NCBI RefSeq assembly: GCF_003363265.1
Contig: NZ_QRBF01000008.1
Location: forward strand, 128,024 to 192,023
Length of the DNA stretch: 64,000 bases
From: Dyella psychrodurans
Lineage (GTDB): Bacteria > Pseudomonadota > Gammaproteobacteria > Xanthomonadales > Rhodanobacteraceae
Direction of reading: 5' to 3'
In this document: positions 34,232-43,920 of the stretch, one piece after another
Position numbering within the stretch: the stretch's first letter is position 1
Layout: the number at the start of each line of letters is the position of its first letter
The notes under the pieces: model-generated
What the model was told of the DNA's origin: nothing
Databases searched by the model: none
Seen by the model: only the letters and a program-made list of their open reading frames with translations
Made by a program: the position numbers and the translations under genes

Positions 34232-34267
34232 CCCCCTCACCCTACCCTCTCCCCAAGGGGAGAGGGT
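34232..34267. repeat. REP-like element, second copy, inverted; covers the fdsB stop
   Basis: GCCCCCTCACCCTA followed by CCCTCTCCCC / GGGGAGAGGG (loop AA). It is the inverse of the copy at 34131-34170. The last codons and stop of fdsB (PLPLGRG) are encoded inside it, so the element seems to have inserted at the end of the gene. Confidence 0.75.
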
Positions 34268-35810
34268 TCAAAATCTTTTCAAAATCTTCGGAAAAATGAT
34301 CCAGCGCACTCAGCACCGGAAACGGCGCCATGCCGCCCAACGCGCAGAGCGAACCGGCCAGCATGGTTTGGCACAGGTCGCGCAGCAGCACTTCGTCACG
34401 CTCGCGTTCGGCGGTGCTTCCGGCAAGCATGCGGTCGATGACTTCGACGCCACGCGTCGAACCGATCCGGCACGGCGTGCATTTGCCACAGGATTCGATC
34501 GCGCAGAATTCCATCGCGAAACGCGCTTGCGCGGCCATGTCGACCGTGTCGTCGAACACCACCACGCCGCCGTGCCCCACCATGCCGCTGATGGCGGCGA
34601 AGGCTTCGTAATCTATCGGCGTATCCAACTGCGACACCGGAATATAGGCACCCAGCGGCCCGCCCACCTGTACGGCGCGTACCGGACGCCCGCTTGCGGT
34701 GCCGCCGCCGTAATCCTCGATCAATTCGCGCAGCGTCAACCCGAAAGCGCGTTCGACCAGACCGGGTCGTTTGACGTTGCCTGCCAATTGCAGCGGCAGC
34801 GTGCCGCGCGAACGTCCGGAACCGAAGTCGCGATAAAACGCCGCGCCACGGTCCAGGATGATGGGCACACTGGCCAGTGTGACGACGTTGTTGATGACCG
34901 TGGGTTTGCCAAACAAGCCCTGGATCGCGGGCAACGGCGGCTTGAAGCGCACCTGCCCGCGCTTGCCTTCCAGACTTTCCAGCAACGAGGTTTCCTCGCC
35001 GCAGATGTAAGCGCCCGCTGCCATGCGCACTTCCAGATGGAAAGCCTTGCCGCTGCCGCAAACGTTGTCGCCGAGATAACCGGCGGTCTTGGCTGCATCG
35101 ATTGCCGCTACGAGCGCACGCTGCGCATGCGGATATTCGATGCGCAGATAGATGTAGCCCTGCGTGGCACCGACGGCCAACCCGGCGATGGTCATGCCTT
35201 CGATCAGCACGAACGGATCGCCTTCCATGATCATGCGATCGGCGAAGGTACCCGAATCGCCTTCGTCGGCGTTGCACACGATGTATTTTTGATCGGCACC
35301 GGCGTCGAGGCATGTCTTCCACTTGATGCCGGCGGGAAACGCCGCACCGCCGCGGCCGCGCAATCCGGAATCCGTCACCGCCTGCACGAGGGCGGACGGC
35401 GCCATCTTCAGCGCCGCCGCAAGTCCGCGATAGCCGCCATGCGCACGGTAATCCTCAAGGCTTCGCGGATCGACGATACCTACACGTGCAAAAGTGAGAC
35501 GCTGCTGGCTCTTCAGCCATGCAATCTCTTCGGTGGGACCCAAGGCCAGGACGTCTTCGCCACCGTGCAGGAAGTCCGCATCGAACAGACCGGAAACATC
35601 GCCAGCCTGCACAGGCCCGTATGCCACGCGACCTTTGGCGGTTTCCACCTCCACCATCGGTTCCAGCCAATACAGGCCACGCGATCCGTTGCGCACGATA
35701 CGCACATCGATACCGCGCGAGGCGGCTTCAGCGGCGATCACCGTCGCCACCGACTCCGCGCCCAGCGACAACGCGCTGGCGTCGCGCGGCACGTATACCG
35801 TCACGCTCAT
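34242..35810 (-). CDS. fdsB: Formate dehydrogenase beta subunit, NADH/FMN-binding (FdsB)
   Basis: 522-aa NuoF-like subunit passing electrons from formate to NAD+. An N-terminal thioredoxin-like domain (about residues 1-110) precedes the flavin/NAD domain with [27 protein letters not shown] and [18 protein letters not shown]. The C-terminal [4Fe-4S] motif is [16 protein letters not shown]. The final residues, NPLPLGRG, are encoded by a REP-like repeat and are probably not ancestral. The ATG overlaps the fdsG stop (ATGA). Confidence 0.95.
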   Translation of the reverse strand: MSVTVYVPRDASALSLGAESVATVIAAEAASRGIDVRIVRNGSRGLYWLEPMVEVETAKGRVAYGPVQAGDVSGLFDADFLHGGEDVLALGPTEEIAWLKSQQRLTFARVGIVDPRSLEDYRAHGGYRGLAAALKMAPSALVQAVTDSGLRGRGGAAFPAGIKWKTCLDAGADQKYIVCNADEGDSGTFADRMIMEGDPFVLIEGMTIAGLAVGATQGYIYLRIEYPHAQRALVAAIDAAKTAGYLGDNVCGSGKAFHLEVRMAAGAYICGEETSLLESLEGKRGQVRFKPPLPAIQGLFGKPTVINNVVTLASVPIILDRGAAFYRDFGSGRSRGTLPLQLAGNVKRPGLVERAFGLTLRELIEDYGGGTASGRPVRAVQVGGPLGAYIPVSQLDTPIDYEAFAAISGMVGHGGVVVFDDTVDMAAQARFAMEFCAIESCGKCTPCRIGSTRGVEVIDRMLAGSTAERERDEVLLRDLCQTMLAGSLCALGGMAPFPVLSALDHFSEDFEKILNPLPLGRG

Positions 35811-36307
35811 GTCGCCTCCGAATGCAGCCAGACGTCGAAACTTTCGGGCGTCACTCGGCCCTTCAACTCGTCATCGATCATCATCGCGGGCGAACACGCG
35901 CAATTGCCAAGGCAGTAAACCGGTTCGAGCGTCCACGCACCGTCTTTGGTGGTTTCGTGAAAGTCCACGCCCAGCCGTTGCTTGATGTGCTGCTCCAGCT
36001 TCGCGGCGCCCATCGACTGACAGGACTCGGCACGACACAGATAAATGATCCGCTTGCCCGCCGGCCGCGTGCGAAAGAAGTGATAGAACGTGACGACACC
36101 ATGTACGTCGGCACGCGACAGATTCATTTCGCGCGCGATGAGCGGGATCGCATCTTCCGGCACATAACCCAATGCAGCCTGGATGCCGTGCAGCACGGGT
36201 AGCAGCGCACCCGGCTGATCCTTCAGCCGGGTGGTTACGTCGAGTACCGCATCGCGGATGTGCTCGTCGATCTGCGGCAGCGACGTAACGTTCTTCACCG
36301 ATTTCAT
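35807..36307 (-). CDS. fdsG: Formate dehydrogenase gamma subunit (FdsG)
   Basis: 166-aa NuoE-like [2Fe-2S] subunit. The cluster cysteines are visible in [10 protein letters not shown] and [11 protein letters not shown]. The N-terminal helical part ([23 protein letters not shown]) and [10 protein letters not shown] fit the family. It starts ten bases after the transporter stop and overlaps fdsB by four bases. Confidence 0.95.
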   Translation of the reverse strand: MKSVKNVTSLPQIDEHIRDAVLDVTTRLKDQPGALLPVLHGIQAALGYVPEDAIPLIAREMNLSRADVHGVVTFYHFFRTRPAGKRIIYLCRAESCQSMGAAKLEQHIKQRLGVDFHETTKDGAWTLEPVYCLGNCACSPAMMIDDELKGRVTPESFDVWLHSEAT

Positions 36308-36317
36308 GCGATCTACC

Positions 36318-37961
36318 TCAGAACAATGCGGCCGCTTTGCTGAGGGCGATCCATACGCCGATCAGGAAAGGAATGCCTACCAGCGCCCAGGCGATGATGC
36401 CTACCACGCCGAAACCTCCACGCGCTGCCTCGTTGGCCGTTGCCGTGACCTGCGGCGCTTCATGCTGTAGCGAACGTTCGCGCGCGAGTTCCTCAGGTGT
36501 CATATGGTGCGCCTCCTTGACCGGCTTGACCAGCAAGTTGGCAATCAGGCCGATGAGCAGCAATCCCGCCAGGATGTACAGCGTGCGGTCGTAAACGAGA
36601 TTCTTTGCGACGCCCGCATCCAATTGCGCCTGACGTACCGCCGCGATCAGGAACGGACCCACGATGCCCGCCACGGACCAAGCGGTGAGCAGACGTCCAT
36701 GAATGGCACCGACCATTTGTGTACCGAAAATGTCCGCCAGGTAAGCAGGCACGGTGGAGAAGCCACCGCCGTACATCGAAATGATCACGCACACGGCAAT
36801 CACGAACAGCGCGGCCTGCCCGGCGTGTCCCAGCGTCGGCAGGCTGCAATACAACGCAATGCCGAGCACGAAGAACACCAGATAGGTGAGCTTGCGTCCG
36901 ATGAAGTCCGACGTGGAGGCCCAGAAGATGCGGCCGAGGCTGTTGAACAGGCTGATCAAGCCGACCAGACCGGCGGCGGACGCCGCAATCGCAGCTTTTT
37001 GCACAGCGGTCAGCGTGGCGGCACCGCCGAGGCCGAGCAGGCGACCGCCGAAGACTTCCTGGAACATCGGACTGGCCATCGCAAGCACACCGATGCCGGC
37101 CGTCACGTTCATGCACAGCACGATCCAGAGCATCCAAAACTGCGGTGTTTTCCACGCGCGATTCAAATGCACGTGCTTAGTGGTGATCAAAGGATTGGTG
37201 GTTGCCGACGGCGTCCAGCCAGCCGGTTTCCAGCCGCTCGGCGGCACCCGGAAGCCGAACGCGCCTGCCGACATGGCAATGACATAGAGAGCCCCCATCA
37301 CCATCAAGGTACTCGCCACACCCGCTACATCGCCGCGCGCGAAATGCGCCATCAAAACCACTGCAATCGGTGCACCGATCATCGCACCGCCACCAAAACC
37401 CATGATCGCGAAACCGGTCGCAAGACCACGACGATCGGGAAACCATTTGATCAAGGTGGATACCGGTGTGATGTAACCGATCCCAAGACCGATGCCACCC
37501 AGCACACCGCAACCTAGGAAGACCAACCACAACTGATGCATCGACACGCCGATACCGCCGATCACCAGTCCACCGCCCCAGCACAACGCCGCTATAAACC
37601 CGGCTTTACGAGGCCCTGCGTGCTCCAGCCATCCACCCCAGATCGCGGCTGAAATGCCGAGCATGGCGATAAATGTTTCAAAAATGTGCGTCACGGCCGG
37701 CACGGTCCAGTTGCACGAGGTGGCAGACAGCTGACTGAAGAATCCCAGACTCTCGCAACTTGGCGCGCCAGGTATCAGCTTGCTCATCGGCAGCCAGAAC
37801 ACGGAGAAACCGTAGGCCATGCCGATGCACAAATGGATGGCCAAAGCCGCAGGCGGCACCAGCCAGCGATTGAAGCGCGGTCCTGCAATGGTGCGTTCCC
37901 TTGCCAACAATCCCGGCGCCGCTCCCCCGGACGCCGATACAGCTTCAGGCACGACAGTCAT
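36318..37961 (-). CDS. OFA-family MFS transporter, probable formate/oxalate carrier
   Basis: 547-aa major facilitator with about 12 helices. OFA features include [21 protein letters not shown] at the first helix, [34 protein letters not shown] and [10 protein letters not shown]. The ATG at 37961 has GGAG seven bases upstream; an earlier in-frame start at 38003 gives a less likely extension. As first gene of the formate dehydrogenase operon it probably brings in formate (or exchanges it with another acid); the substrate is inferred from the neighbours. Confidence 0.85.
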   Translation of the reverse strand: MTVVPEAVSASGGAAPGLLARERTIAGPRFNRWLVPPAALAIHLCIGMAYGFSVFWLPMSKLIPGAPSCESLGFFSQLSATSCNWTVPAVTHIFETFIAMLGISAAIWGGWLEHAGPRKAGFIAALCWGGGLVIGGIGVSMHQLWLVFLGCGVLGGIGLGIGYITPVSTLIKWFPDRRGLATGFAIMGFGGGAMIGAPIAVVLMAHFARGDVAGVASTLMVMGALYVIAMSAGAFGFRVPPSGWKPAGWTPSATTNPLITTKHVHLNRAWKTPQFWMLWIVLCMNVTAGIGVLAMASPMFQEVFGGRLLGLGGAATLTAVQKAAIAASAAGLVGLISLFNSLGRIFWASTSDFIGRKLTYLVFFVLGIALYCSLPTLGHAGQAALFVIAVCVIISMYGGGFSTVPAYLADIFGTQMVGAIHGRLLTAWSVAGIVGPFLIAAVRQAQLDAGVAKNLVYDRTLYILAGLLLIGLIANLLVKPVKEAHHMTPEELARERSLQHEAPQVTATANEAARGGFGVVGIIAWALVGIPFLIGVWIALSKAAALF

Positions 37962-38154
37962 GTTCGTCTCCGTAAAAAGGTCGGAACTGCTGATGCATCG
38001 CATGGGCGACGCGCATGACTTTAACTGAAGCGTTGCGGCAACGCTTGCGGCTCAACCGGCACCTTTACCGCTGCGCAACATGTCACATTCGTACGTACAT
38101 GTGGCGATATGCCAACCGCATGTATGCAGCTGAAATTTTGAGTCAGCCATACAG

Positions 38155-38182
38155 CTGCACGACCGCATGTGCGGTCGTGCAG
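38155..38182. other. 28-bp near-perfect palindrome
   Basis: CTGCACGACCGCA (38155-38167) and its reverse complement TGCGGTCGTGCAG (38170-38182) are separated by two bases. It lies about 50 bases past the stop of the Asp-box gene and about 195 bases upstream of the formate transporter ATG. No T-run follows on either strand, so it could be a regulator site or an RNA 3'-end structure. Confidence 0.6.
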
Positions 38183-38234
38183 TGCAATATCGGCGGCATC
38201 GCTCGCAACGCGAAAGTGCTGCGAGCATCGCAGA

Positions 38235-41200
38235 TCAGGGCACGTCGTCCGAATCGGCCGGACCTTCGACGTGAATCTGATCCGCCATCGGCACGGTAAC
38301 GGTCTTCATGCCTGCGGCATGCAGATGATCGTTCAAGGTTTTCAGATCGGCATTGCGGATCGACTGCCACTGCGCAAGAGCCTTGTCGAGATTGCTCTTG
38401 TATTCGGCAAAGGCCTGCCGTTGGCCATCGGTCGGTGCGCGGTCGGCGCCTTCCACATCGGTGGCGATGGCAGTAAGCGCGTCGTTCATCGCCGAAAGAT
38501 TGGTGGATATTTCGGCGTCGCCCGACACCAGCGGATCGGTCTTCTTGCCAAGCGCGGCGACTTCATCACGCAAGGATTGATGCGAGGCATCGCTGCCCAG
38601 CTTCTTTTGCAGCTCGCCCAGCTGATTGCGCACGGATTCCACTTCGCCGTCGCCCTGCCAGACCTGCTGCAAGGCATTGCCGATCTCACGCGAGAACGAC
38701 AGGCCGGCCGCCAGCGCATCCCGATCGAGCGTGACACGCGGGTCCATGGTGACGGTCAACGGCGCACGATACGACTTGCCGTCGACGGTCAGCACCACCT
38801 GATAGTTGCCCGGCAATACCAGCGGTCCCTCGGGGGTGAGCGGCGTATCCGAATCCCAGGTCGCGGCGATGCTGTAGCCGTACAACAATGCCTGCGGACG
38901 CGGGTAACGCAGGTCCCACACGAAGCGGTGCGCGCCGGCGCTCGTGCCCAGCGTTTGTGGCGAACCCAGCCAGCCCTTGGCGAAATAGCGTTCGGCAGGC
39001 AGTTCGGCAGGTTTGTCGTTACTGGAGAAATGACGTACCGGCTTGCCGTCGCTGTCGAGGATGTCGAGCGTCACCGCTCCCTTCGCGGCGCTTGCGAGGC
39101 GGTAGTCGATGATGGCGCCGGCCGGCGGATTCTTGCCCAGCGGCTCGTCCGGCGGCAGCGGCGTATCGCGATTTTCGTTTGCGCGCACGCGCACCGTGGT
39201 CGCAGGCGTGTACAGCATGGTTTTGCCCGCCGCATTCGCCTGGGCCTGACGCAGCGGCGTGATGTCGTCCAGGATCCAGATCGCACGACCTTGCGTGCCG
39301 GCGATCAGGTCATTGCCATGCACCAGCAGATCGCGCACCCAGGCGGTAGGCAGGTTGCGCTGCATGGATTGCCAGTGCGCACCGTCGTCAAACGAAACGA
39401 ACACGCCACGGTCGGTACCCGCGAACAGCAGGCCTTCGCGCTGCGTATCGGCGCGGACCACGCTCAAGAAATCATCTTGAGGCAAACCGGCGGAAATATC
39501 GGTCCAGGTCTTGCCGTAATCGTGCGTGCGCCAAACATGCGGGCGGAAATCGTCCTGGCGATGATTGTCGGCTGCGATATACGCCGTGCCCGCATGTAGC
39601 GCTGAAACATCGACGGAGCTGACAATGCCCCACGTCGGCAAGTCTTTCGGCGTGATGTTCTTCCACTGCTTGCCGCCGTCGCGCGTCACCTGGACGGAAC
39701 CGTCGTCGGTGCCGATCCAGATTTCATCGTTATCCAGCGGCGACGGTGCGATACTGTAGATCACGCCATAACCGCAATCGTGCGCCTGCTGTGCGGTGGG
39801 GTTGCCGTCGCAACCGGTGGCACCCTCTTTCTTGCTGCTGAGATCGGGACTGATGATGTCCCAATGCTGTCCCTGATCCGTGGTACGGAACAACACCTGC
39901 GCCCCCATGTACAACGCATACGGTGGTTTGGCGGAGAACGCGATCGGCGTGATCCACGTGTAGTGGTATTTGAAGTTGGTCGGCCGCTGCCCGTAACTGC
40001 TGACCGGCCACGGCGTCACGTTCTGCACGACGCCGGTGACACGATCCCAGCGCGATACGCGTCCGCCGAGACCGGAGCCGTAAACGATGTTCGGATCGGC
40101 GGGATCGGGCAGATCGTAATCGCGCTCGTCGCCGCCGACCGGGCGCCAGTCGCGATAGGAAATGGAACCGTAGTCGCTGCGGCTGGCAATGCCGACCGTG
40201 CCCGAATCCTGCTGGCCGGAGTAAATCCAATAAGGAAACTGGTTGTCCGCGCCGAGGTGATAGAACTGACCCGTGGGCTGGTTGTACCAGCTTCCCCAGG
40301 TCTGCCCGCCGTTCACGGTAACGACTGCGCCCTGATCGCTGGCGGCGATCATGCGCTGCGTATTGCGCGGATCGATCCACAAGAAATGATAGTCGTCGCC
40401 ACCGGGCGCACCTTTGAACACGTCCCAGTGCTTTCCGCCGTCATCGGAACGCCGGATGGATTGTCCCGCCGAATAAATGCGATCGCGATCGGTGGGATCG
40501 ACGGTGATGCGGCTGAAGTAATCATTGGGCAACCACGATTCGTGGCTCACCGCCTGCCACGTCTCACCGCCATCATCCGAACGATACAGGCCGCTGTCCT
40601 TGCGCGATGTCGCGTTGTTGACCACCGCGTAAACGCGACCTCCCGTGGTTGTCGCAAGACCGATGCGCGCAAGCGAACCCGTGGGCCAGCCATGGCCGCT
40701 GATGCGCTTCCAGGTGACACCGCCATCGACGGACTTGTACAAACCGCTGCCCGGCCCCGCATTGGGCTGGAAATACGACAGCCACGGATAGTTGCGCACT
40801 TGCCACGCTGCCGCGTACACGATGTTCGGATGGGATGGATCGGCCGCGAGATCCACCACGCCCGTGTCGGCATCGACGAACAAAGTCTGCTTCCACGTCT
40901 TGCCGCCATCGGTGGAGCGATAGACACCGCGTTCCTTGTTCGGCCCGAAGTAATGACCCAGCGCACCGACAAGCACTGTGTTCGCATCGTGCGGATCGAC
41001 CAGAATCGCGCCGATATGCTTGGTTTCTGCCAGACCCATGTGCTGCCAGGTCTTGCCGCCGTCGGCGGAGCGATACACGCCGTTGCCCGCCGCCACGTCG
41101 TAGCGCGCGGCAACCTGGCCGCTACCCGCGTAGACCACGTTCGGATTCGAGGATGCCACCGCGATGGCGCCGATCGACGCCGCGGATTCCTTGTCGAAGG

Positions 41201-41462
41201 TGGGCATCCAGGTGCGGCCTGCGTCGGTGGTCTTCCAGACGCCGCCGCCCGCCGTGCCGATGTAGAACGTATCGGGCCGGCTGGGATCGCCCGCCGCCAT
41301 CGTCGCCCAGCCACCGCGGAACGGTCCGACCTGGCGCCATTGCAGCGCGCCGGTCACGTCATCCGATTTCGGCAGATTGTCCGCGTACAGCGGCGCGGCG
41401 CCGGCAAGCAACCACGCACAGGCGATGGCCGATAGGGGGCGAAGCAGAGAACGTGTCGACAT
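38235..41462 (-). CDS. Large secreted Asp-box (VPS10/sialidase-like propeller) protein
   Basis: 1075-aa exported protein. The signal peptide is about residues 1-26 (AIACAWLLAGAAPLYA). Then come many Asp-box blades: WKTTDAGRTW, RSADGGKTW, RSTDGGKTW, KSVDGGVTW, RSDDGGETW, RSDDGGKHW, TVNGGQTW, TRDGGKQWK and more. An Ig-like or FlgD-like C-terminal region follows (about residues 800-900), then a helical tail. Catalytic sialidase residues cannot be assigned; the family is usually annotated glycosyl hydrolase or WD40/YVTN/BNR repeat. The ATG at 41462 has GGGGAG six bases upstream; the frame is open earlier. It lies 38 bases after the TonB receptor stop and is a paralogue of 43921-47040. Confidence 0.85.
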   Translation of the reverse strand: MSTRSLLRPLSAIACAWLLAGAAPLYADNLPKSDDVTGALQWRQVGPFRGGWATMAAGDPSRPDTFYIGTAGGGVWKTTDAGRTWMPTFDKESAASIGAIAVASSNPNVVYAGSGQVAARYDVAAGNGVYRSADGGKTWQHMGLAETKHIGAILVDPHDANTVLVGALGHYFGPNKERGVYRSTDGGKTWKQTLFVDADTGVVDLAADPSHPNIVYAAAWQVRNYPWLSYFQPNAGPGSGLYKSVDGGVTWKRISGHGWPTGSLARIGLATTTGGRVYAVVNNATSRKDSGLYRSDDGGETWQAVSHESWLPNDYFSRITVDPTDRDRIYSAGQSIRRSDDGGKHWDVFKGAPGGDDYHFLWIDPRNTQRMIAASDQGAVVTVNGGQTWGSWYNQPTGQFYHLGADNQFPYWIYSGQQDSGTVGIASRSDYGSISYRDWRPVGGDERDYDLPDPADPNIVYGSGLGGRVSRWDRVTGVVQNVTPWPVSSYGQRPTNFKYHYTWITPIAFSAKPPYALYMGAQVLFRTTDQGQHWDIISPDLSSKKEGATGCDGNPTAQQAHDCGYGVIYSIAPSPLDNDEIWIGTDDGSVQVTRDGGKQWKNITPKDLPTWGIVSSVDVSALHAGTAYIAADNHRQDDFRPHVWRTHDYGKTWTDISAGLPQDDFLSVVRADTQREGLLFAGTDRGVFVSFDDGAHWQSMQRNLPTAWVRDLLVHGNDLIAGTQGRAIWILDDITPLRQAQANAAGKTMLYTPATTVRVRANENRDTPLPPDEPLGKNPPAGAIIDYRLASAAKGAVTLDILDSDGKPVRHFSSNDKPAELPAERYFAKGWLGSPQTLGTSAGAHRFVWDLRYPRPQALLYGYSIAATWDSDTPLTPEGPLVLPGNYQVVLTVDGKSYRAPLTVTMDPRVTLDRDALAAGLSFSREIGNALQQVWQGDGEVESVRNQLGELQKKLGSDASHQSLRDEVAALGKKTDPLVSGDAEISTNLSAMNDALTAIATDVEGADRAPTDGQRQAFAEYKSNLDKALAQWQSIRNADLKTLNDHLHAAGMKTVTVPMADQIHVEGPADSDDVP

Positions 41463-41500
41463 GATGACTCCCCATGACAAGATGAAAAACCGAAACCGCG

Positions 41501-43708
41501 TTACATCGTTAGCGAAACGCCGGTGTACCAGGTTCTGCCGAAGGCCGGTTCCAGACCGTTCTGCCAGACACGGTCGAAGTAGTGCCGATTGCCGAGATTG
41601 CTGATGCCTGCCAGCAGCTTGACCGAACGGGTCAGCTGCCAATCCGATGCGAGGTCCACCACCGTGTAGGCAGGAATGCGTGCAGGCATATACGTCTCGC
41701 CGCTACCGTACGATTCGTCGGAATCCTGCCAGTATTGCGCTGACGACGACACCGCCGTGAGGCTGAGCTTGACGCGCGCATTGCGCCAGGTCACGCCGGT
41801 CTTGATCAAAGAATCGGGCGAAAACGCGGGTGTCTTGCCGACCTGTCCCGGAATGTCGCTGCCCGTGAACCTGGCGTTGAGCAGGCTGGCATTGATGAAT
41901 GCTTCCAGATGCTGCCCTTGCGCGGCGAACGGCGTGCGCGCGAAGAAGTCGTAATCGAGCTGGCCTTCCAGGCCACGGCTGCGCGTGTCGCCGGTATTCA
42001 CTTCGATGGTGTCGATGACGTTGATGTATTGCGTCTCCAGCCGGTTCTTGAAATTGATCCAGAACACGCTGACGTCGTAATACAAGCCCGTCACCGGCAC
42101 GCCGTGCACGCCGGCTTCCCACGACACCGACTTGGACAACGCCGCAGCGTGTCCGGGAATCAAGTTGCTGAAGGGCGATGCGATGTCGAAGTAACGCAGC
42201 GGGCGCCAACCCTGCGACACATTGAAGTAGGTTTCGTTGCCTTGACCGAAATCGTTGCCGATGCCCAGACCGAACAACGGCACATTGCGACGGTCGGTTT
42301 CATTGACCAGCGGTCGCGACAGGAACGGTGGCTTCACGGTTTCGTCCACCGAGATCTGCTCGTGCTCCAGACGCACCGACGGCACGATGTGGATGCGATA
42401 CGGCAGGCGGAACACGTTCTCCGCAAACAGCGAGGCGTATTGCGAGGTCCGGTTCTGATTCAACACCGGCGTGCCGCTGTGGTCATCGCGGGCCACGGTC
42501 AGGTCGGTACTGCTCCACTGACGGAACGGATCGTTGCCATGGAACAACACCGTGCCGACGGTGAAGGCGTTGCCCTGCCCCCAGCTCTTGCGCAGGCGCA
42601 CGTCCGCACCGTAGGTGCGGAACGCTTCATCCTGCAGCGTGGTAGTGCTGGGCAGCGGCTGACCGGGCAGTTGTGCACGGGCGGCACGGTTGACCAGGTC
42701 CTCATACGTGAACCACAGCTTGGCTTCCAGCGACCAGTTGTTGTCGAACTGATGCGTGTGCCCCAGCACCAGTTGATCGCGGTTCACCCAGTCGCGGTTG
42801 TACGGCGTGGTCGCCGTGCGCGGGTCCTGCTGCCACTGCGTGTAGCTCAATCGCCCCGGATCGCCGGAAACGTCGCTGATCGCGTGGAAATCGATCCACC
42901 ACAGCTGATGCTCATCCGGGTGATACCCCAGATACAAGTCGACCTGCCGGTTCTGGGAGCCGTCGTTCGCGCGCGTGCCGTCGCTGTGCACATAACCTGC
43001 ATCGGCGCGAAACGCCCAGGCTCCCTGGTTGCGCTCGATCACGTTGTAGCTGGAAAACAGGCCGTGTTCGCCGACGACATTTTCGGTAGTGACGGTAAGC
43101 GGTGTGCCTGGAGCCGGCCGCTTCGATACGAGGTTGATCACCGGCGCCGGTTCGGGCCCGTACAACAAGCTGGAACCGCCGCGGATCAGCTGCACTTCCG
43201 AAAGGCTCTGGGTCATCGGGAACGCATAGAGCGTCGGAAAGCCGATCCAGTCGCCCTCCAACGGAATGCCGTCTTGCATCACCAGCACGAATTCCGATTC
43301 CTGCGGATTGCCGATGCCGCGATAGCTGAAATTGAACTGCGTGGGCGTGGGCTGTTCGGAAACCAGCACGCCAGGCGTGCGCGCCAGCGTCTGGTTGAGG
43401 TTGTTGCCGATGACCGTGGGCTGATTGTCCAGATGCGTGACGGTGGTCTTCTTCGTCACCGTGATCTTGGTGCCGTCCACTTCGGGCATCTGATAGACGA
43501 GCTTGGCCTTCAAGAACTTGCGCCAATCTTCGGCGCGCACGTTCACGGCAGGCAAGCGGGTCGCTTTTGGTTGCGTAGCCTGCGTATTTTGTTGCGTGCT
43601 TCCGGATTCGTCGGATGGATCAGCGGCGGTTGTTTGCGCGTAAGAAGATAGAGGAACCAAGGCCGTCAACAAGGCGAATGGCAAAACAGCGCGGCGCAAG
43701 GGCGGCAT
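41501..43708 (-). CDS. TonB-dependent outer-membrane receptor
   Basis: 735-aa receptor. It has a signal peptide (AVLPFALLTALVPLSSYAQ), a Gln/Thr-rich linker, a plug domain with TKKTTVTHLDNQPTVIGNNLNQTLARTPGV and ELs such as SEVQLIRGGSSLLYGP, then a beta-barrel ending in the aromatic-rich C-terminus RTWYTGVSLTM. It looks FecA/siderophore-like (NLVSKRPAPGTPL), but the ligand is not readable. The start at 43708 begins the signal sequence; the frame is open to 43777. The downstream gene on the same strand encodes an Asp-box protein, and a paralogue of that gene starts divergently across about 210 bases. Confidence 0.9.
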   Translation of the reverse strand: MPPLRRAVLPFALLTALVPLSSYAQTTAADPSDESGSTQQNTQATQPKATRLPAVNVRAEDWRKFLKAKLVYQMPEVDGTKITVTKKTTVTHLDNQPTVIGNNLNQTLARTPGVLVSEQPTPTQFNFSYRGIGNPQESEFVLVMQDGIPLEGDWIGFPTLYAFPMTQSLSEVQLIRGGSSLLYGPEPAPVINLVSKRPAPGTPLTVTTENVVGEHGLFSSYNVIERNQGAWAFRADAGYVHSDGTRANDGSQNRQVDLYLGYHPDEHQLWWIDFHAISDVSGDPGRLSYTQWQQDPRTATTPYNRDWVNRDQLVLGHTHQFDNNWSLEAKLWFTYEDLVNRAARAQLPGQPLPSTTTLQDEAFRTYGADVRLRKSWGQGNAFTVGTVLFHGNDPFRQWSSTDLTVARDDHSGTPVLNQNRTSQYASLFAENVFRLPYRIHIVPSVRLEHEQISVDETVKPPFLSRPLVNETDRRNVPLFGLGIGNDFGQGNETYFNVSQGWRPLRYFDIASPFSNLIPGHAAALSKSVSWEAGVHGVPVTGLYYDVSVFWINFKNRLETQYINVIDTIEVNTGDTRSRGLEGQLDYDFFARTPFAAQGQHLEAFINASLLNARFTGSDIPGQVGKTPAFSPDSLIKTGVTWRNARVKLSLTAVSSSAQYWQDSDESYGSGETYMPARIPAYTVVDLASDWQLTRSVKLLAGISNLGNRHYFDRVWQNGLEPAFGRTWYTGVSLTM

Positions 43709-43920
43709 GCGGCTTCCAGTAACAACGGGGCAGCCGTGCTTTATCGCCCATCGCCACTGCCGAAGACCATATGCCATGCGTTTACCCTTAATCGATGACG
43801 GAACGAAGACCCGAGCGAGACACTATCGGTTATGGTCACCTGTGGTCCGGTCAGCGCCGCGTGCGCACCCCACACCTTACATCGCATCGTCCAATCAGGC
43901 TTCCCCAGGGGATTCACAAC

